Shown: positions 53,400 through 63,454, numbered from the stretch's first letter. The stretch is DNA of 64,000 nt from Cryomorphaceae bacterium (GCA_017798125.1 CP059070.1:1488001-1552000); one strand, 5' to 3'. Notes: generated by a model from the sequence alone, not told the origin. Numbers and translations: made by a program.

Positions 53400-53786
53400 T
53401 CAGTTGAGTCGCTGCGGCGCGATGAGTTGAAATAATGGGATTGCCACTTCAAATTGGTCACCTGTTACCAAATCTTTCATTTGGTAGGATCCTTTCATGA
53501 AGCCTATGCCGGAACGAAGGTGACAACCACTTTGATAACGATGCGTATCTCCCGGAACAATTTCTGGCTGTAGGCCGATCACTCCATCCCCTTCAACTTC
53601 GGTTGGAGAAGAGCCACTATCCCAAATACTCCAATGACGTCGCAGGAGCTTCACTGCCCGATCACCTTGGTTGGAGATGCTCACATGGTAGTGGAAAACC
53701 CAGAGGGGACCATCAGAACTGACGTAGCGACCCTTGTAGTTGGTCTCCACGGAGATTTTTATTCCGGATGTAATTCGCGTTACCAC
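53400..53786 (-). CDS. apaG: ApaG-domain protein
   Basis: A 128-residue beta-sandwich (fibronectin III-like) protein of the ApaG family, named for a link to Co2+/Mg2+ efflux whose mechanism is unclear. Motifs: YVFHYHVSISNQGD-like strand, LLRRHWSIWDSGSSPTEVEGDGVIG, GDTHRYQSGCHLRSGIGFMKGSY. It must start at the GTG at 53786-53784, because an in-frame TGA lies just upstream and no ATG exists between. Confidence 0.92.
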   Translation of the reverse strand: MVTRITSGIKISVETNYKGRYVSSDGPLWVFHYHVSISNQGDRAVKLLRRHWSIWDSGSSPTEVEGDGVIGLQPEIVPGDTHRYQSGCHLRSGIGFMKGSYQMKDLVTGDQFEVAIPLFQLIAPQRLN

Positions 53787-53805
53787 GAATCAAGTATAGT
53801 CATTA

Positions 53806-55023
53806 TCAGTAAGCGAGAAAAACAATTCCGAAGGCAAGTAGGAAGAAGGCTACTCCAAAGGTGAAAAACCCAATGTTCACAAGAACGTATTTCACAGTGG
53901 TTTTGAACCAGCCTTGACCGTAGAAACGCTTCATGGATAAGAAGGAATAGACCATAAAAGCAAGAAGGAGAGGGCCGTCAGGATCGACGTTTGGAAAGCT
54001 GAATCCGATGAGCCAATCCAGAATAAATATCAAGAAACCAACGGTGTTGACGTGGAATAGGAAAATTAAGTGCTCGATGTAGTAATAGTCGCGTCGAATG
54101 TACACCACCCAGAAGGACAGGGCGAAGATGGGGAGGAAGATGAATAGGATGATTGGCAATTTCCGAACAAAAAAGCGCAGTACATCCATCCAATCGACTG
54201 TTCGACCTTTCTGGATTTCGATATAGGTAAATCGATTCCAACGGGTATTCTCGAGTTCTAAGTATTCAAGCGCCACAACCACATCAATGCTGTCCTGGTC
54301 ATTGATGAATCGATTGATTCGGCTTATGGTCTCCGTTTCCTCCAAATAGTAGCCCCGAGGTCGTTTATAAGGGCCATCATTCGGGACGGTGTCCCATTTA
54401 GACTGATCTGAAATGAACTCTTCCAGATCTGCACCCACTAAAGCTCCCGCCACCGCTTCATCCCATTCGTCCAACTCTTTTAAGGAGTCGGCAAAAGCGG
54501 CCACCGTTGAATCTTCTCTTAGGATAGAATCAACAACCGTCGGAGGTGGAAGGTCGTTCTCTGAATCGCCCTCACTTGGCTCTATAATGAAGTTCTGACC
54601 GGATTCATCCAATTCAATGGTTGGACCATCCGAATCCGATACATTGATCAAGCCCAGATCTGGCCGTCCAAGAAAGTTGCTCAGACTCAAAAGGGTGAAG
54701 TAAACAATCGATACGGTTAAGTACATCCGAATAGGATGAACGAACTGTTGCCGTTTTCCGGAAATGTACTCTCGTGTAAGCGTACCCGGTTTGGTTACCA
54801 GTGGAATCAAAGAATGGATGACCCGGTTATCAACGGAAAAGTAACTCTTAATGCTCTCGGAGAGGACATCCCAAAAATTCAGCCTTCGCTGATCATTTCG
54901 TTGTCCGCAGTAATGGCAAAAGTTCTCTTTTGGCTCAAGAGGGGTGCCACAATTGAGGCAGTGGTCACCTTTAAGCGCAGGACGATTGTCCGGGAGTATA
55001 GAGAGGTCTTGTTTTTTGGCCAC
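53806..55023 (-). CDS. DUF3667 membrane protein with zinc ribbon
   Basis: A 405-residue protein. The N-terminus has a zinc ribbon (CLNCG near 23-27 and CHYCG near 37-41) followed by the DUF3667 region FWDVLSESIKSYFSVDNRVIHSLIPLVTKPG. Predicted helices lie near 103-120, 290-315, 325-350 and 380-400, with a long acidic loop between. Function unknown; the family is common in Bacteroidota. Confidence 0.85.
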   Translation of the reverse strand: MAKKQDLSILPDNRPALKGDHCLNCGTPLEPKENFCHYCGQRNDQRRLNFWDVLSESIKSYFSVDNRVIHSLIPLVTKPGTLTREYISGKRQQFVHPIRMYLTVSIVYFTLLSLSNFLGRPDLGLINVSDSDGPTIELDESGQNFIIEPSEGDSENDLPPPTVVDSILREDSTVAAFADSLKELDEWDEAVAGALVGADLEEFISDQSKWDTVPNDGPYKRPRGYYLEETETISRINRFINDQDSIDVVVALEYLELENTRWNRFTYIEIQKGRTVDWMDVLRFFVRKLPIILFIFLPIFALSFWVVYIRRDYYYIEHLIFLFHVNTVGFLIFILDWLIGFSFPNVDPDGPLLLAFMVYSFLSMKRFYGQGWFKTTVKYVLVNIGFFTFGVAFFLLAFGIVFLAY

Positions 55024-55054
55024 CTTCGAAGATAGCTATTTCTCAATGATAGGT

Positions 55055-56362
55055 CTAGTAGAATTCCGTGGCGTTCACCGTGGAGACGCCTACCAATCGA
55101 TCGTAACGCTGACCCATTTCGCGATGATAGACCAATACAGAATACTGATTCTCGGTTTCGAAATGAGTGCCTTCAATATAAGAGGGGTCCACTTGGCCAG
55201 TGCCATCACGCACCAGGACATATTCGTAGTTGTAGTATCCTTGCTTCAGTAGGATCTGTGCTTCGTAAGCACCGCGTTTATAATTGTAACGCATCATGTA
55301 TCGCGGGTCAATCCGCCAGTCGCTCAAGCCGCCATATACATAGATGTTTCCTTCTGTGGTAGGCTCGGGCATGTACAAGCGAAAGTGTGTCATGGCGTAG
55401 TCCCCGTCCACGTGTGGATTTCTTCCTCGAATGTTTCGGATGACGCGTTGTCCGTTCACATCCGGCCAGAAGCTGTAGGTGGTGAATCGCCTCGGTTGAT
55501 CAGGGGTCACCAGCACTTGGAATAAGGTATCGAACTTGATTTGACTTACTCTGGATTGAAAGGTGATGAGGTCCTTGGTGTCAAAATATCGATACTCGTT
55601 TCCGCCGAGGAATAGATTCTCATACTCGTAGTTATACGATAGAGATCCGTCTCGGACAAAGAGCGGTTGCAAGTTGTATATGGCGTTGTCCCAACGTCTG
55701 TTTTGTACCAACACAACATGCAGGTCTTGGTAGGGGTAGGGGATGTTGTATCCGCCGTGGTTGACTTCAAAGTCAATTTCCTGGTACTCGTCCCGGTAGT
55801 CTACTACGGTTGGTCGACGAACGAACATGGGGGCAGAAACAATGGGCTCCCAGATCAAAAAGCGCCTGGTCAATACGATTTTATTGGGGTCGTTGTCCGC
55901 GTAGACTACGAGCAAGTAATTGCCGGACTTCAAGAATCGAACGTTCTGGTTCGGAAACTCCAATTGATAATGCGTGTAGGGAACAATAGTGTTGAAGGAG
56001 AATTCGTAGTCGTCTATGAAGTTGTTGTCGAAGCCAGCGAGGTATTCCTGTTTCTGAAGTTGGGAAGGAGTCCAGTCCCAATTGCAATGGACAAAGGTGT
56101 ACGAGTATCGTTGAAAGTCTCCAACCAGATCATCAAAATGCAGACGCATGCGACCGCCTTGATTGAGTCGCATCATCGGAAAAGCAAGGCTATCCTTGGT
56201 GTTGTACAGAAGAACCGTTTCAATGAAATCCTGATAAACGTAGTCTTCATAGCGAAGCCCGTCGATCGATTCAAAAGAGGCAGGTCCAGCATCGGGCCGT
56301 GAGGCCCAAGAAGTCAGACTAAAAACAAGGAAACCTAGGCAGAGCAGTCGCTTCATAAACAT
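55055..56362 (-). CDS. Type IX secretion system plug protein (DUF5103)
   Basis: A 435-residue periplasmic protein that closes the periplasmic side of the SprA translocon barrel, as known from the Flavobacterium T9SS structure. Signatures: SLAFPMMRLNQGGRMRLHFDDL, YTFVHCNWDWTPSQLQKQEYL, RFLIWEPIVSAPMFVRRP and DYAMTHFRLYMPEP. The start may be 56362 or, two codons in, 56356 (MKRLLC). It is divergent from nqrA. A CATC-hairpin repeat lies at the end of the signal-peptide codons. Confidence 0.88.
   Translation of the reverse strand: MFMKRLLCLGFLVFSLTSWASRPDAGPASFESIDGLRYEDYVYQDFIETVLLYNTKDSLAFPMMRLNQGGRMRLHFDDLVGDFQRYSYTFVHCNWDWTPSQLQKQEYLAGFDNNFIDDYEFSFNTIVPYTHYQLEFPNQNVRFLKSGNYLLVVYADNDPNKIVLTRRFLIWEPIVSAPMFVRRPTVVDYRDEYQEIDFEVNHGGYNIPYPYQDLHVVLVQNRRWDNAIYNLQPLFVRDGSLSYNYEYENLFLGGNEYRYFDTKDLITFQSRVSQIKFDTLFQVLVTPDQPRRFTTYSFWPDVNGQRVIRNIRGRNPHVDGDYAMTHFRLYMPEPTTEGNIYVYGGLSDWRIDPRYMMRYNYKRGAYEAQILLKQGYYNYEYVLVRDGTGQVDPSYIEGTHFETENQYSVLVYHREMGQRYDRLVGVSTVNATEFY
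56290..56307 (+). repeat. CATC-hairpin repeat, copy 13
   Basis: Plus strand: CATC, stem GGGCC, loop GTGA, stem GGCCC, then AAG. It lies in codons 19-24 of the plug protein, antisense. Confidence 0.72.
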
Positions 56363-56431
56363 GTATCAATTCCGATCTGTTACTCGGGTTACAAATTAGG
56401 GGTAAAAGTTAAAAACATTGGGCTTTTTTAA

Positions 56432-56439
56432 TAATTTTG
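56432..56439 (+). promoter_or_regulatory. Promoter -7 box of the nqr operon
   Basis: TAATTTTG, a perfect TAnnTTTG match, predicts transcription from about 56445 and a leader of about 28 nt before nqrA. Confidence 0.6.
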
Positions 56440-56472
56440 CGGTCCCTTTAGAGCCATTTAATTCTATATACA

Positions 56473-57825
56473 ATGTCTAAAGACATTAAGATTAAGCGTG
56501 GGGTGGATATCAAGCTTGTTGGCGGTGCCGACAAAGTCTACGGAGAGGTGTCCCCATCTGAAACCTACGTGATTAAGCCGACTGATTTTCATGGTGTTGT
56601 TCCAAAATTGCTCGTTGCAGAAGGCGATGAGGTGCTTGCCGGTACCCAGCTTTTTTACAGCAAGGATGACGACCGCATTCGTTTTACCGCTCCTGTGAGT
56701 GGCGAGGTTGCTGAAATCAAACGCGGTGAAAAGAGAAAGATTTTAGAGGTCAAGATTTTGGCCGATAAAGAAGTACGCTACGAAAGCTTCAACACAGGTA
56801 ATCCTGCCGAGCTAGGCAAGGAAAAAGTGACCGCGTTGATGTTGGAGGCAGGGCTTTGGCCTTTGGTGCGTCAGCGTCCGTACGACGTGATCGCCAATCC
56901 AGATGCAACGCCGAAAGCGATTTTTATTTCTGCCTTTGATAGTTCTCCCTTAGCGCCGGATTACGACTTCTTGATGGAAGGTCGTGAAGCTGATTTCCAG
57001 GCGGGAATCGATGCTTTGAACACTTTGACTGATGGTCAAGTGCACTTGAGTACTCGAGCCAAGTCAACGCCAGCGAAGGTATTTTCAGATGCGCAGAACG
57101 TAGTGAACCACAACGTTTCGGGTCCTCACCCAGCGGGAAATGTGGGCATCCAGATTCACCACGTTGATCCAATCAATAAAGGAGAGGCTGTTTGGTACGT
57201 GAATCCGCAGGATGTCGCGACCATTGGAGCATTCTTCAATACTGGAAAATACGACGCGTCTAAAACCATTTGTGTTGCTGGATCTGAAGTGAACCAACCG
57301 CGTTACTACAAGGTTGTATCTGGAGTACAACTAAGTGCGATGTTGAACGGAAACTTGAAGGAAGGAAACACGCGTGTAATCTCCGGAAATGTGTTGACCG
57401 GAAGTAAGGTCAGTGCGGATGGATACTTGGGTTACTACGACCATATGGTAACGGCCATCCCAGAAGGAGACGAGCCTGAGCTCTTTGGTTGGATTGCACC
57501 GGGATTCAACAAGTTCAGTACTTCACGGGCTTTCTGGTCTTGGTTGATGCCAGGCAAGAAATACTCCTTGGATACCAACATGCACGGAGAAAAGCGCGCT
57601 TTTGTAGTGACCGGTCAGTACGAGTCTGTACTTCCGATGGATATCTATCCACAACAGTTGATCAAAGCGATCATGGTCGGAGATATCGAAGCTATGGAGC
57701 GTTTGGGAATTTATGAGGTCAGTGCCGAGGACTTCGCGTTGTGCGAGGTTGTTTGTACTTCTAAAATGGAATTGCAAAAGACCATTCAGGAAGGACTCGA
57801 CATGATCAAACACGAAATGTCTTAA
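56473..57825 (+). CDS. nqrA: Na+-translocating NADH:quinone reductase subunit A
   Basis: The peripheral cytoplasmic subunit of the NQR sodium pump, which oxidises NADH, reduces quinone and exports Na+. The 450-residue protein starts with IKIKRGVDIKLVGGADK and contains WPLVRQRPYDVIANPDATPKAIFISAFDSSPL and FGWIAPGFNKFSTSRAFWSWL, all NqrA signatures. First of six genes in nqrABCDEF with gaps of 3-20 bases. Confidence 0.97.
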   Translation: MSKDIKIKRGVDIKLVGGADKVYGEVSPSETYVIKPTDFHGVVPKLLVAEGDEVLAGTQLFYSKDDDRIRFTAPVSGEVAEIKRGEKRKILEVKILADKEVRYESFNTGNPAELGKEKVTALMLEAGLWPLVRQRPYDVIANPDATPKAIFISAFDSSPLAPDYDFLMEGREADFQAGIDALNTLTDGQVHLSTRAKSTPAKVFSDAQNVVNHNVSGPHPAGNVGIQIHHVDPINKGEAVWYVNPQDVATIGAFFNTGKYDASKTICVAGSEVNQPRYYKVVSGVQLSAMLNGNLKEGNTRVISGNVLTGSKVSADGYLGYYDHMVTAIPEGDEPELFGWIAPGFNKFSTSRAFWSWLMPGKKYSLDTNMHGEKRAFVVTGQYESVLPMDIYPQQLIKAIMVGDIEAMERLGIYEVSAEDFALCEVVCTSKMELQKTIQEGLDMIKHEMS

Positions 57826-57837
57826 TGCACAACTAGG

Positions 57838-59019
57838 ATGAAGAAACTATTGCGCAATTTCTTTGACGGTGTAAAGCCGAATTTTGAAAAGGGAGGAAAG
57901 TTTGAAAAACTGCACCCCGCCCTTGATGCTTTCGAAACCTTTGTTTTTGTACCTGGGGAGACCACTCACTCTGGAGCCCACGTACGCGACGGTATCGATT
58001 TGAAACGTACGATGTTCTTCGTGATCATCGCCTTGGTTCCCGCTTTGTTGTTCGGTATGTACAACATTGGATACCAGCACTTCTCACAAACTGGTGAGGC
58101 CTATACCTTGACCAGCGCTTTCCTTTACGGAGCTATCAAAGTTCTTCCCATGATCGTTGTATCCTACGGCGTTGGATTGGGGATTGAATTCTTGTTTGCC
58201 ATCATTCGCGGACACCAAGTGAATGAAGGATACTTGGTTTCGGGAATGTTGATTCCACTCATTATGCCAGTCGACCTTCCACTTTGGATGTTGGCCATCT
58301 CAGTGGTCTTTGCGGTAATCATCGGTAAAGAGGTATTTGGTGGAACCGGCATGAATATTCTTAACCCAGCACTTACGGCTCGAGCGTTTTTGTTCTTCGC
58401 CTATCCGACATTCATGTCTGGAAACACGGTATGGGTTGCAGATGCCTCAACTGTAGATGCTATCTCTGGGGAGACCATTCTCGGTGGTTTGGCAGCAGGA
58501 AAAGAGGTGTTGAGTGAAACGGCCGCTGCAGGTTACGGAAGCTGGACGCCGATGGAAGCTTTCTTGGGACTCATCCCAGGTTCTGTTGGTGAAACGAGTA
58601 CACTTGCGATTATTTTAGGAGCAGCTTTCTTGCTGTGGACGGGTATCGGAAGCTGGCGAATCATGCTCAGCGGATTGGTAGGGGCCACAGTAATGGGTCT
58701 TATTTTCAATGCATTCTCAGTAAACGCTTTGATGGCAACTCCATGGTACCAACACTTGGTCATTGGAGGATTTGCTTTTGGATTGGTCTTTATGGCAACG
58801 GATCCGGTATCGGCTGCTCAGACGAACAAGGGAAAGTGGATCTACGGATTCTTGGTCGGTTTCTTCGCGATCATGATTCGCGTATTTAACCCGGCTTATC
58901 CAGAGGGTATCATGTTGGCCATTCTCTTGATGAATGTATTTGCACCATTAATCGACCATTACGTGGTTGAGGCGAACGTCAAGAAGAGATTGAAACGAAT
59001 GAACACCGCAAACGCATAA
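57838..59019 (+). CDS. nqrB: Na+-translocating NADH:quinone reductase subunit B
   Basis: A membrane subunit with about ten helices that carries covalent FMN and riboflavin and forms part of the Na+ channel. The 393-residue protein has GGTGMNILNPALTARAFLFFAYP and the FMN-threonine region FMATDPVSAAQTNKGKW, where the Thr would be flavinylated by ApbE. It follows nqrA by 12 bases. Confidence 0.97.
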   Translation: MKKLLRNFFDGVKPNFEKGGKFEKLHPALDAFETFVFVPGETTHSGAHVRDGIDLKRTMFFVIIALVPALLFGMYNIGYQHFSQTGEAYTLTSAFLYGAIKVLPMIVVSYGVGLGIEFLFAIIRGHQVNEGYLVSGMLIPLIMPVDLPLWMLAISVVFAVIIGKEVFGGTGMNILNPALTARAFLFFAYPTFMSGNTVWVADASTVDAISGETILGGLAAGKEVLSETAAAGYGSWTPMEAFLGLIPGSVGETSTLAIILGAAFLLWTGIGSWRIMLSGLVGATVMGLIFNAFSVNALMATPWYQHLVIGGFAFGLVFMATDPVSAAQTNKGKWIYGFLVGFFAIMIRVFNPAYPEGIMLAILLMNVFAPLIDHYVVEANVKKRLKRMNTANA

Positions 59020-59022
59020 GTT

Positions 59023-59751
59023 ATGGCTGTAGACGTCAATAAGAATAGTTACACCTTCATTTTTGCCGCTGCTATGGTTGTAGTGGTAGGGGTGATCCTG
59101 TCGGCTGCGGCGATTAGCCTCAAGCCCATGCAGGATAAGAACATTGAAAACGAGAAGAAGCAAGATATCCTCTCGACCATTGGGTTTGCTAAGGACGAAA
59201 CCTCTCGTGAAGAAGCGGCAGAGCTTTTCCCTGAGTACGTCAACAAGCAAATCGTTTTGGATATGTCCGGAGCAGAGGTTGAAGGAGAGGCTTTCAAAAT
59301 CGATTTGGCCAAGCAGGTAAAGCTTCCTGTTGAAGAGCAGACCTGGCCGTTATACATCGCCGAGAAAGATGGAAAGACCTTTTACGTTGTTCCTCTCCGT
59401 GGCAAAGGTCTTTGGGGCCCTATCTGGGGATATGTTTCCTTGGAGGAAGATTTGAATACCATTTACGGAGCAAGTTTTGACCACAAAACGGAAACTCCCG
59501 GTCTTGGTGCTGAAATCAACAAAGGATTCTTCCAAGATCAATTCATCGGGAAAAAGCTTTTTGAAAATGGTGAGTTCATCAGTGTAGCCGTCGTGAAAGG
59601 AGGAGCCTCAGGGCAGTATGAAGTAGACGGAATCTCGGGTGGTACTATTACCAGTAATGGAGTTGATGCAATGTTGAAAGACTGTATCTCCTTCTACCTT
59701 CCTTACTTCGAGCAGATCCAGGGAGGCCAAATGACCATGAACGCACAATAA
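59023..59751 (+). CDS. nqrC: Na+-translocating NADH:quinone reductase subunit C
   Basis: A periplasmic subunit on a single helix, with covalent FMN. The 242-residue protein has the N-terminal anchor (FIFAAAMVVVVGVILSAAAI), GLWGPIWGYVSLEEDLNTIYG, TPGLGAEI and the flavinylation motif SGGTITSNGVD, where most homologues read SGAT; the threonine is kept. The middle glycine replaces alanine. Confidence 0.96.
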   Translation: MAVDVNKNSYTFIFAAAMVVVVGVILSAAAISLKPMQDKNIENEKKQDILSTIGFAKDETSREEAAELFPEYVNKQIVLDMSGAEVEGEAFKIDLAKQVKLPVEEQTWPLYIAEKDGKTFYVVPLRGKGLWGPIWGYVSLEEDLNTIYGASFDHKTETPGLGAEINKGFFQDQFIGKKLFENGEFISVAVVKGGASGQYEVDGISGGTITSNGVDAMLKDCISFYLPYFEQIQGGQMTMNAQ

Positions 59752-59759
59752 TTCGATTT

Positions 59760-60476
59760 ATGAGCACTGAAGTGAACGAAGCTGTTGTGGAAGAGACGAC
59801 CCAAGTAGAGGTCAAGGAAAAAGAAGGTCTCTTCTCGAAGAAAAACCGCAAGCTCCTCACCACACCGTTGAATGACGATAACCCGATTACTGTGCAGGTA
59901 TTGGGTATATGTTCAGCCTTGGCGATCACGGTGAAATTGGAGCCAGCGATTGTAATGTCTTTATCGGTATTCTTTGTATTGGGTGTAGGAAACGTAGTGA
60001 TTTCATTGCTCCGTAACCTGATTCCCAATCGAATCCGAATCATCGTCCAGCTGGTCGTTGTTGCGAGCTTGGTAATTCTCGTAGACCAGGTGCTCAAGGC
60101 CTTTGTTTACGACGTCAGTAAACAGTTGTCTGTATTTGTCGGACTCATCATCACCAACTGTATCATCATGGGGCGTTTCGAAGCCTTCGCTTTGGGGAAT
60201 AACCCATGGAGATCATTCCTCGATGGAATTGGAAACTCAGCAGGATACGCGTGGATTTTGATCACAGTTGCTTTCTTCCGTGAATTGCTCGGTAGCGGTC
60301 AGCTTTTTGAGGTGAACATCTTCGGAAACTCTACTGCTGGAAGTGAAACGGGATTGTACACCATGGGTTACGTCAACAATGGTTTGATGTTGTTGCCTCC
60401 TATGGCTTTGATTACCGTGGGAATTATCATCTGGGTACAACGTGCTCGGAATCGTCAATTGATCGAAGAAAATTAA
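59760..60476 (+). CDS. nqrD: Na+-translocating NADH:quinone reductase subunit D
   Basis: A membrane subunit with six helices, related to NqrE and RnfA/E; the two form an inverted pair holding an Fe centre. The 238-residue protein has DDNPITVQVLGICSALAIT, the helix-start FVGLIITNCIIMGRFEAFA with the metal-ligand cysteine, and a charged N-terminal tail of about 35 residues that is longer than usual. Confidence 0.96.
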   Translation: MSTEVNEAVVEETTQVEVKEKEGLFSKKNRKLLTTPLNDDNPITVQVLGICSALAITVKLEPAIVMSLSVFFVLGVGNVVISLLRNLIPNRIRIIVQLVVVASLVILVDQVLKAFVYDVSKQLSVFVGLIITNCIIMGRFEAFALGNNPWRSFLDGIGNSAGYAWILITVAFFRELLGSGQLFEVNIFGNSTAGSETGLYTMGYVNNGLMLLPPMALITVGIIIWVQRARNRQLIEEN

Positions 60477-60486
60477 GCCATAGACC

Positions 60487-61104
60487 ATGCAAGAACTCGT
60501 AAATATTTTCGTCAAGTCGATCTTTGTCGACAACATGATTTTCGCCTATTTCTTGGGAATGTGTTCCTATTTGGCGGTATCTAAAACGGTTAAAACAGGT
60601 GTAGGTCTCGGAGCTGCGGTAATTTTCGTTCTAGGAGTAACCGTACCCATCAACTGGTTGTTGGAGAACTACATTTTGAAAGAAGGAGCATTGAGCTGGT
60701 TGGGAGCAGAATTTGCAACTGTTGATTTGAGCTTTTTGTCCTTCATTATGTTCATCGCGGTCATCGCATCGATGGTTCAGTTGGTTGAGATGATTGTTGA
60801 GAAGTTCGCCCCAGCGCTTTACGGTGCTTTGGGAATCTTTTTGCCATTGATCGCTGTTAACTGTTCTATTCTTGGAGGGGCGCTCTTCATGCAAGAACGC
60901 GACTATCCAACCATCGTTGAAGCTACGGCATTCGGCCTGGGTTCGGGTGTGGGCTGGTTCTTGGCGATCGTAGGAATTGCTGCGATTCGTGAAAAGATTC
61001 GCTACAGCAACGTTCCAGCGCCTTTGAGAGGGTTGGGGATAACCTTTATCATCACGGGATTGATGGGTATCGCCTTCATGAGTTTTATGGGAATCGAATT
61101 GTAA
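60487..61104 (+). CDS. nqrE: Na+-translocating NADH:quinone reductase subunit E
   Basis: A six-helix membrane subunit paired with NqrD. The 205-residue protein has [28 protein letters not shown] and [23 protein letters not shown]; the two cysteines (near residues 26 and 120) are the expected Fe ligands. Confidence 0.97.
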   Translation: MQELVNIFVKSIFVDNMIFAYFLGMCSYLAVSKTVKTGVGLGAAVIFVLGVTVPINWLLENYILKEGALSWLGAEFATVDLSFLSFIMFIAVIASMVQLVEMIVEKFAPALYGALGIFLPLIAVNCSILGGALFMQERDYPTIVEATAFGLGSGVGWFLAIVGIAAIREKIRYSNVPAPLRGLGITFIITGLMGIAFMSFMGIEL

Positions 61105-61123
61105 TTATCAACAAGCACAACGC

Positions 61124-62380
61124 ATGCTTTTAAGTACACTCACAATAGTATCAACGGTCGTTGCTTTCGCCATCATCATTATGTTGCTGGTGTCGATTCT
61201 TCTGACCGCAAAAGCAAAATTGGCCCCTTCTGGACCTGTTCGCTTGACCATCAATGGAGAGCAAGAGGTGGAAGTGGAGTCTGGAAGCACATTGCTCAGC
61301 ACCTTGGGGAACAACAAGATCTTCTTGCCTTCTGCTTGTGGAGGTGGTGGAACTTGTGCCATGTGTAAATGTCAGGTGATGGAAGGCGGAGGTGAAATCC
61401 TGCCAACTGAAAAGCCTTACTTCACACGAAAAGAAATCCAAGACAATTGGCGTTTGGGTTGCCAGGTGAAGGTGAAGAACGACATGAAGATCGCTGTTCC
61501 TGAAGAGATCTTCGGAATTAAAAAGTGGGAATGCGAGGTTGTTTCAAACGACAACGTAGCCACCTTTATCAAGGAATTTGTCGTGAAGCTTCCTGAAGGA
61601 GAAACTTTGGACTTCTTGTCTGGAGGATATATTCAGGTTGACGTTCCTGCACTAGAAGTGGACTTCAGTAAGGATCTGTACAACATTGGTGATGAGTACA
61701 AGCCGGATTACGACAAGTTTGGTATTTGGGATCTGAAAATGAAAAATGACGAGCCCATCTTCCGCGCATACTCGATGGCTAATCACCCTGCTGAGGGTAA
61801 CATCATCATGTTGAACATTCGTATCGCTACTCCACCCTGGGATCGTGCGAAAAATACATGGATGGATGTGAATCCTGGAATCTGTTCTTCTTACGTATTC
61901 TCGCGCAAGCCAGGGGATAAAGTGACCATCTCAGGACCTTATGGAGAATTCCATATTAAGGACACTAAGAAAGAAATGTTGTACATCGGTGGTGGGGCTG
62001 GAATGGCACCATTGCGTTCACACATCTTCCACTTGTTCCACACGGAAAAGACACGTGATCGCAAGGTTTCTTACTGGTATGGAGGTCGCTCAAAACGCGA
62101 GCTCTTCTACACCGAGGATTTCCGTCAGATCGAAAAGGAGTTTGACAACTTCAGTTACAACATCGCATTGAGTGAGCCACTGCCAGAAGACAATTGGGAT
62201 GGCTACACAGGATTCATTCACAATGTGGTATTGGAGAACTACTTGAAACATCACCCAGAGCCAGAGGAAATCGAATACTACCTCTGCGGACCGCCCATGA
62301 TGAATGCGGCTGTCTTCAAGATGTTGGATGATCTCGGGGTACCCGATGAAAACATTGCCTTCGACGACTTCGGAGGTTAA
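61124..62380 (+). CDS. nqrF: Na+-translocating NADH:quinone reductase subunit F
   Basis: The NADH-oxidising subunit. The 418-residue protein has an N-terminal helix, a [2Fe-2S] ferredoxin domain ([13 protein letters not shown] near 72-84, and the fourth Cys in RLGCQ near 112), an FAD domain ([13 protein letters not shown]) and an NADH domain ([17 protein letters not shown], then [12 protein letters not shown]). Last gene of nqrABCDEF, followed by a terminator. Confidence 0.97.
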   Translation: MLLSTLTIVSTVVAFAIIIMLLVSILLTAKAKLAPSGPVRLTINGEQEVEVESGSTLLSTLGNNKIFLPSACGGGGTCAMCKCQVMEGGGEILPTEKPYFTRKEIQDNWRLGCQVKVKNDMKIAVPEEIFGIKKWECEVVSNDNVATFIKEFVVKLPEGETLDFLSGGYIQVDVPALEVDFSKDLYNIGDEYKPDYDKFGIWDLKMKNDEPIFRAYSMANHPAEGNIIMLNIRIATPPWDRAKNTWMDVNPGICSSYVFSRKPGDKVTISGPYGEFHIKDTKKEMLYIGGGAGMAPLRSHIFHLFHTEKTRDRKVSYWYGGRSKRELFYTEDFRQIEKEFDNFSYNIALSEPLPEDNWDGYTGFIHNVVLENYLKHHPEPEEIEYYLCGPPMMNAAVFKMLDDLGVPDENIAFDDFGG

Positions 62381-62392
62381 AAAACCCAGAGA

Positions 62393-62420
62393 AGGGGGCC
62401 AGTTTGGTCCCCTTTTTTAT
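62393..62420 (+). terminator. Terminator after nqrF
   Basis: A stem of about 8 bp (62393-62400 with 62406-62413, one G-T), then a T-rich run. It may allow some read-through into apbE. Confidence 0.85.
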
Positions 62421-62430
62421 TTTTACACCT

Positions 62431-63441
62431 ATGCGCTTAAGAAATACCACCTTGTTCTTATCGGCAGCAGCACTCCTCTCCGCCTGTACCGTAAGACCCG
62501 AAGGTCAGATCGTCCGATATCAGGGCGAGGCCCAAGGGACCACTTATCAAATCACAACCATCGTTACCGACGACGATCAGTCCTTTGAACGATCCATAGA
62601 TTCCATATTTAAGGCCGTTGACCAGAGTATGAATCCCTGGCACCGTACATCCCTGATTACTCGATTGAATGAAGGGGACACCGCAGTACGGATCGATGGT
62701 CTTTTTCGCGAGGTCTACAATAAGTCTGTCGAAATCAACCGAGAAACCGGTGGTCGCTTTGACATAACGGTGGGCGCTTTAGTCAATGCCTACGGATTTG
62801 GTCCTGCCGGTCCTTCTCGAATGGACAGCAGCCGAGTAGATAGCCTAATGCGCTACGTGGGCATGGACAAAGTCCAGGTAGATGGGGACCGAGTCACCAA
62901 GGAGTCGCCAAATGTGGTTTTCGACTTCAACGCGATCGCACAGGGGTACACCGTGGACTTGTTAGCAGAATTCCTAGAGGCCAAAGGGGTCACTGATTAC
63001 CTCGTTGAAGTGGGAGGTGAACTTCGCGCGAAGGGGGTCAATCTGGAAGGACGTGTTTGGCGTGTGGGCATAGATAAACCAACTGAAGAGCGCGGATCAG
63101 ATCCTTTCCAGGCGATCATTGCCCTACCGGGGAAGTCCCTAGCCACATCTGGAAACTACCGCAAGTTCAGAATTGATGAAGAAACAGGGCAGCGCTACGT
63201 GCATACTGTTGACCCATTAACTGGATATACGGTTCAGCAGAATCTGCTCAGCGCAACCGTAGTAGCTGACCAGGCGATGGACGCAGACGGCTACGCCACA
63301 GCCTTTATGGTGATGGGCTTAGAGGCCTCCATGGAATTCATAAACAGCCACGAAGGACTCGAGGCCTTATTGGTCTACAGTGATGATAAAGGGGAGTGGA
63401 AGGTCTACGAATCAAAGGGTTTTACCGAATTGATTCGCTAG
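62431..63441 (+). CDS. apbE: FAD:protein FMN transferase (ApbE)
   Basis: Attaches FMN to the conserved threonines of NqrB and NqrC. The 336-residue protein is a lipoprotein (LSACT lipobox), typical of periplasmic ApbE. Motifs: GTTYQITT, NPWHRTSLITRLNEGD, GGRFDITVGALVNAYGFGP, DFNAIAQGYTVDLLAEFL, LVEVGGELRAKG and the late VHTVDPLTGYTV. The ATG at 62431 starts the lipoprotein signal. Its place right after nqrF fits its job. Confidence 0.95.
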   Translation: MRLRNTTLFLSAAALLSACTVRPEGQIVRYQGEAQGTTYQITTIVTDDDQSFERSIDSIFKAVDQSMNPWHRTSLITRLNEGDTAVRIDGLFREVYNKSVEINRETGGRFDITVGALVNAYGFGPAGPSRMDSSRVDSLMRYVGMDKVQVDGDRVTKESPNVVFDFNAIAQGYTVDLLAEFLEAKGVTDYLVEVGGELRAKGVNLEGRVWRVGIDKPTEERGSDPFQAIIALPGKSLATSGNYRKFRIDEETGQRYVHTVDPLTGYTVQQNLLSATVVADQAMDADGYATAFMVMGLEASMEFINSHEGLEALLVYSDDKGEWKVYESKGFTELIR

Positions 63442-63454
63442 GAACTTTTTTTGG

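Noticed and set aside
54380-54402. GGGAC-GGT-GTCCC hairpin in the DUF3667 gene
   Set aside because: It has a 5-bp stem and 3-nt loop but no CATC foot and a different loop, so chance is likely.
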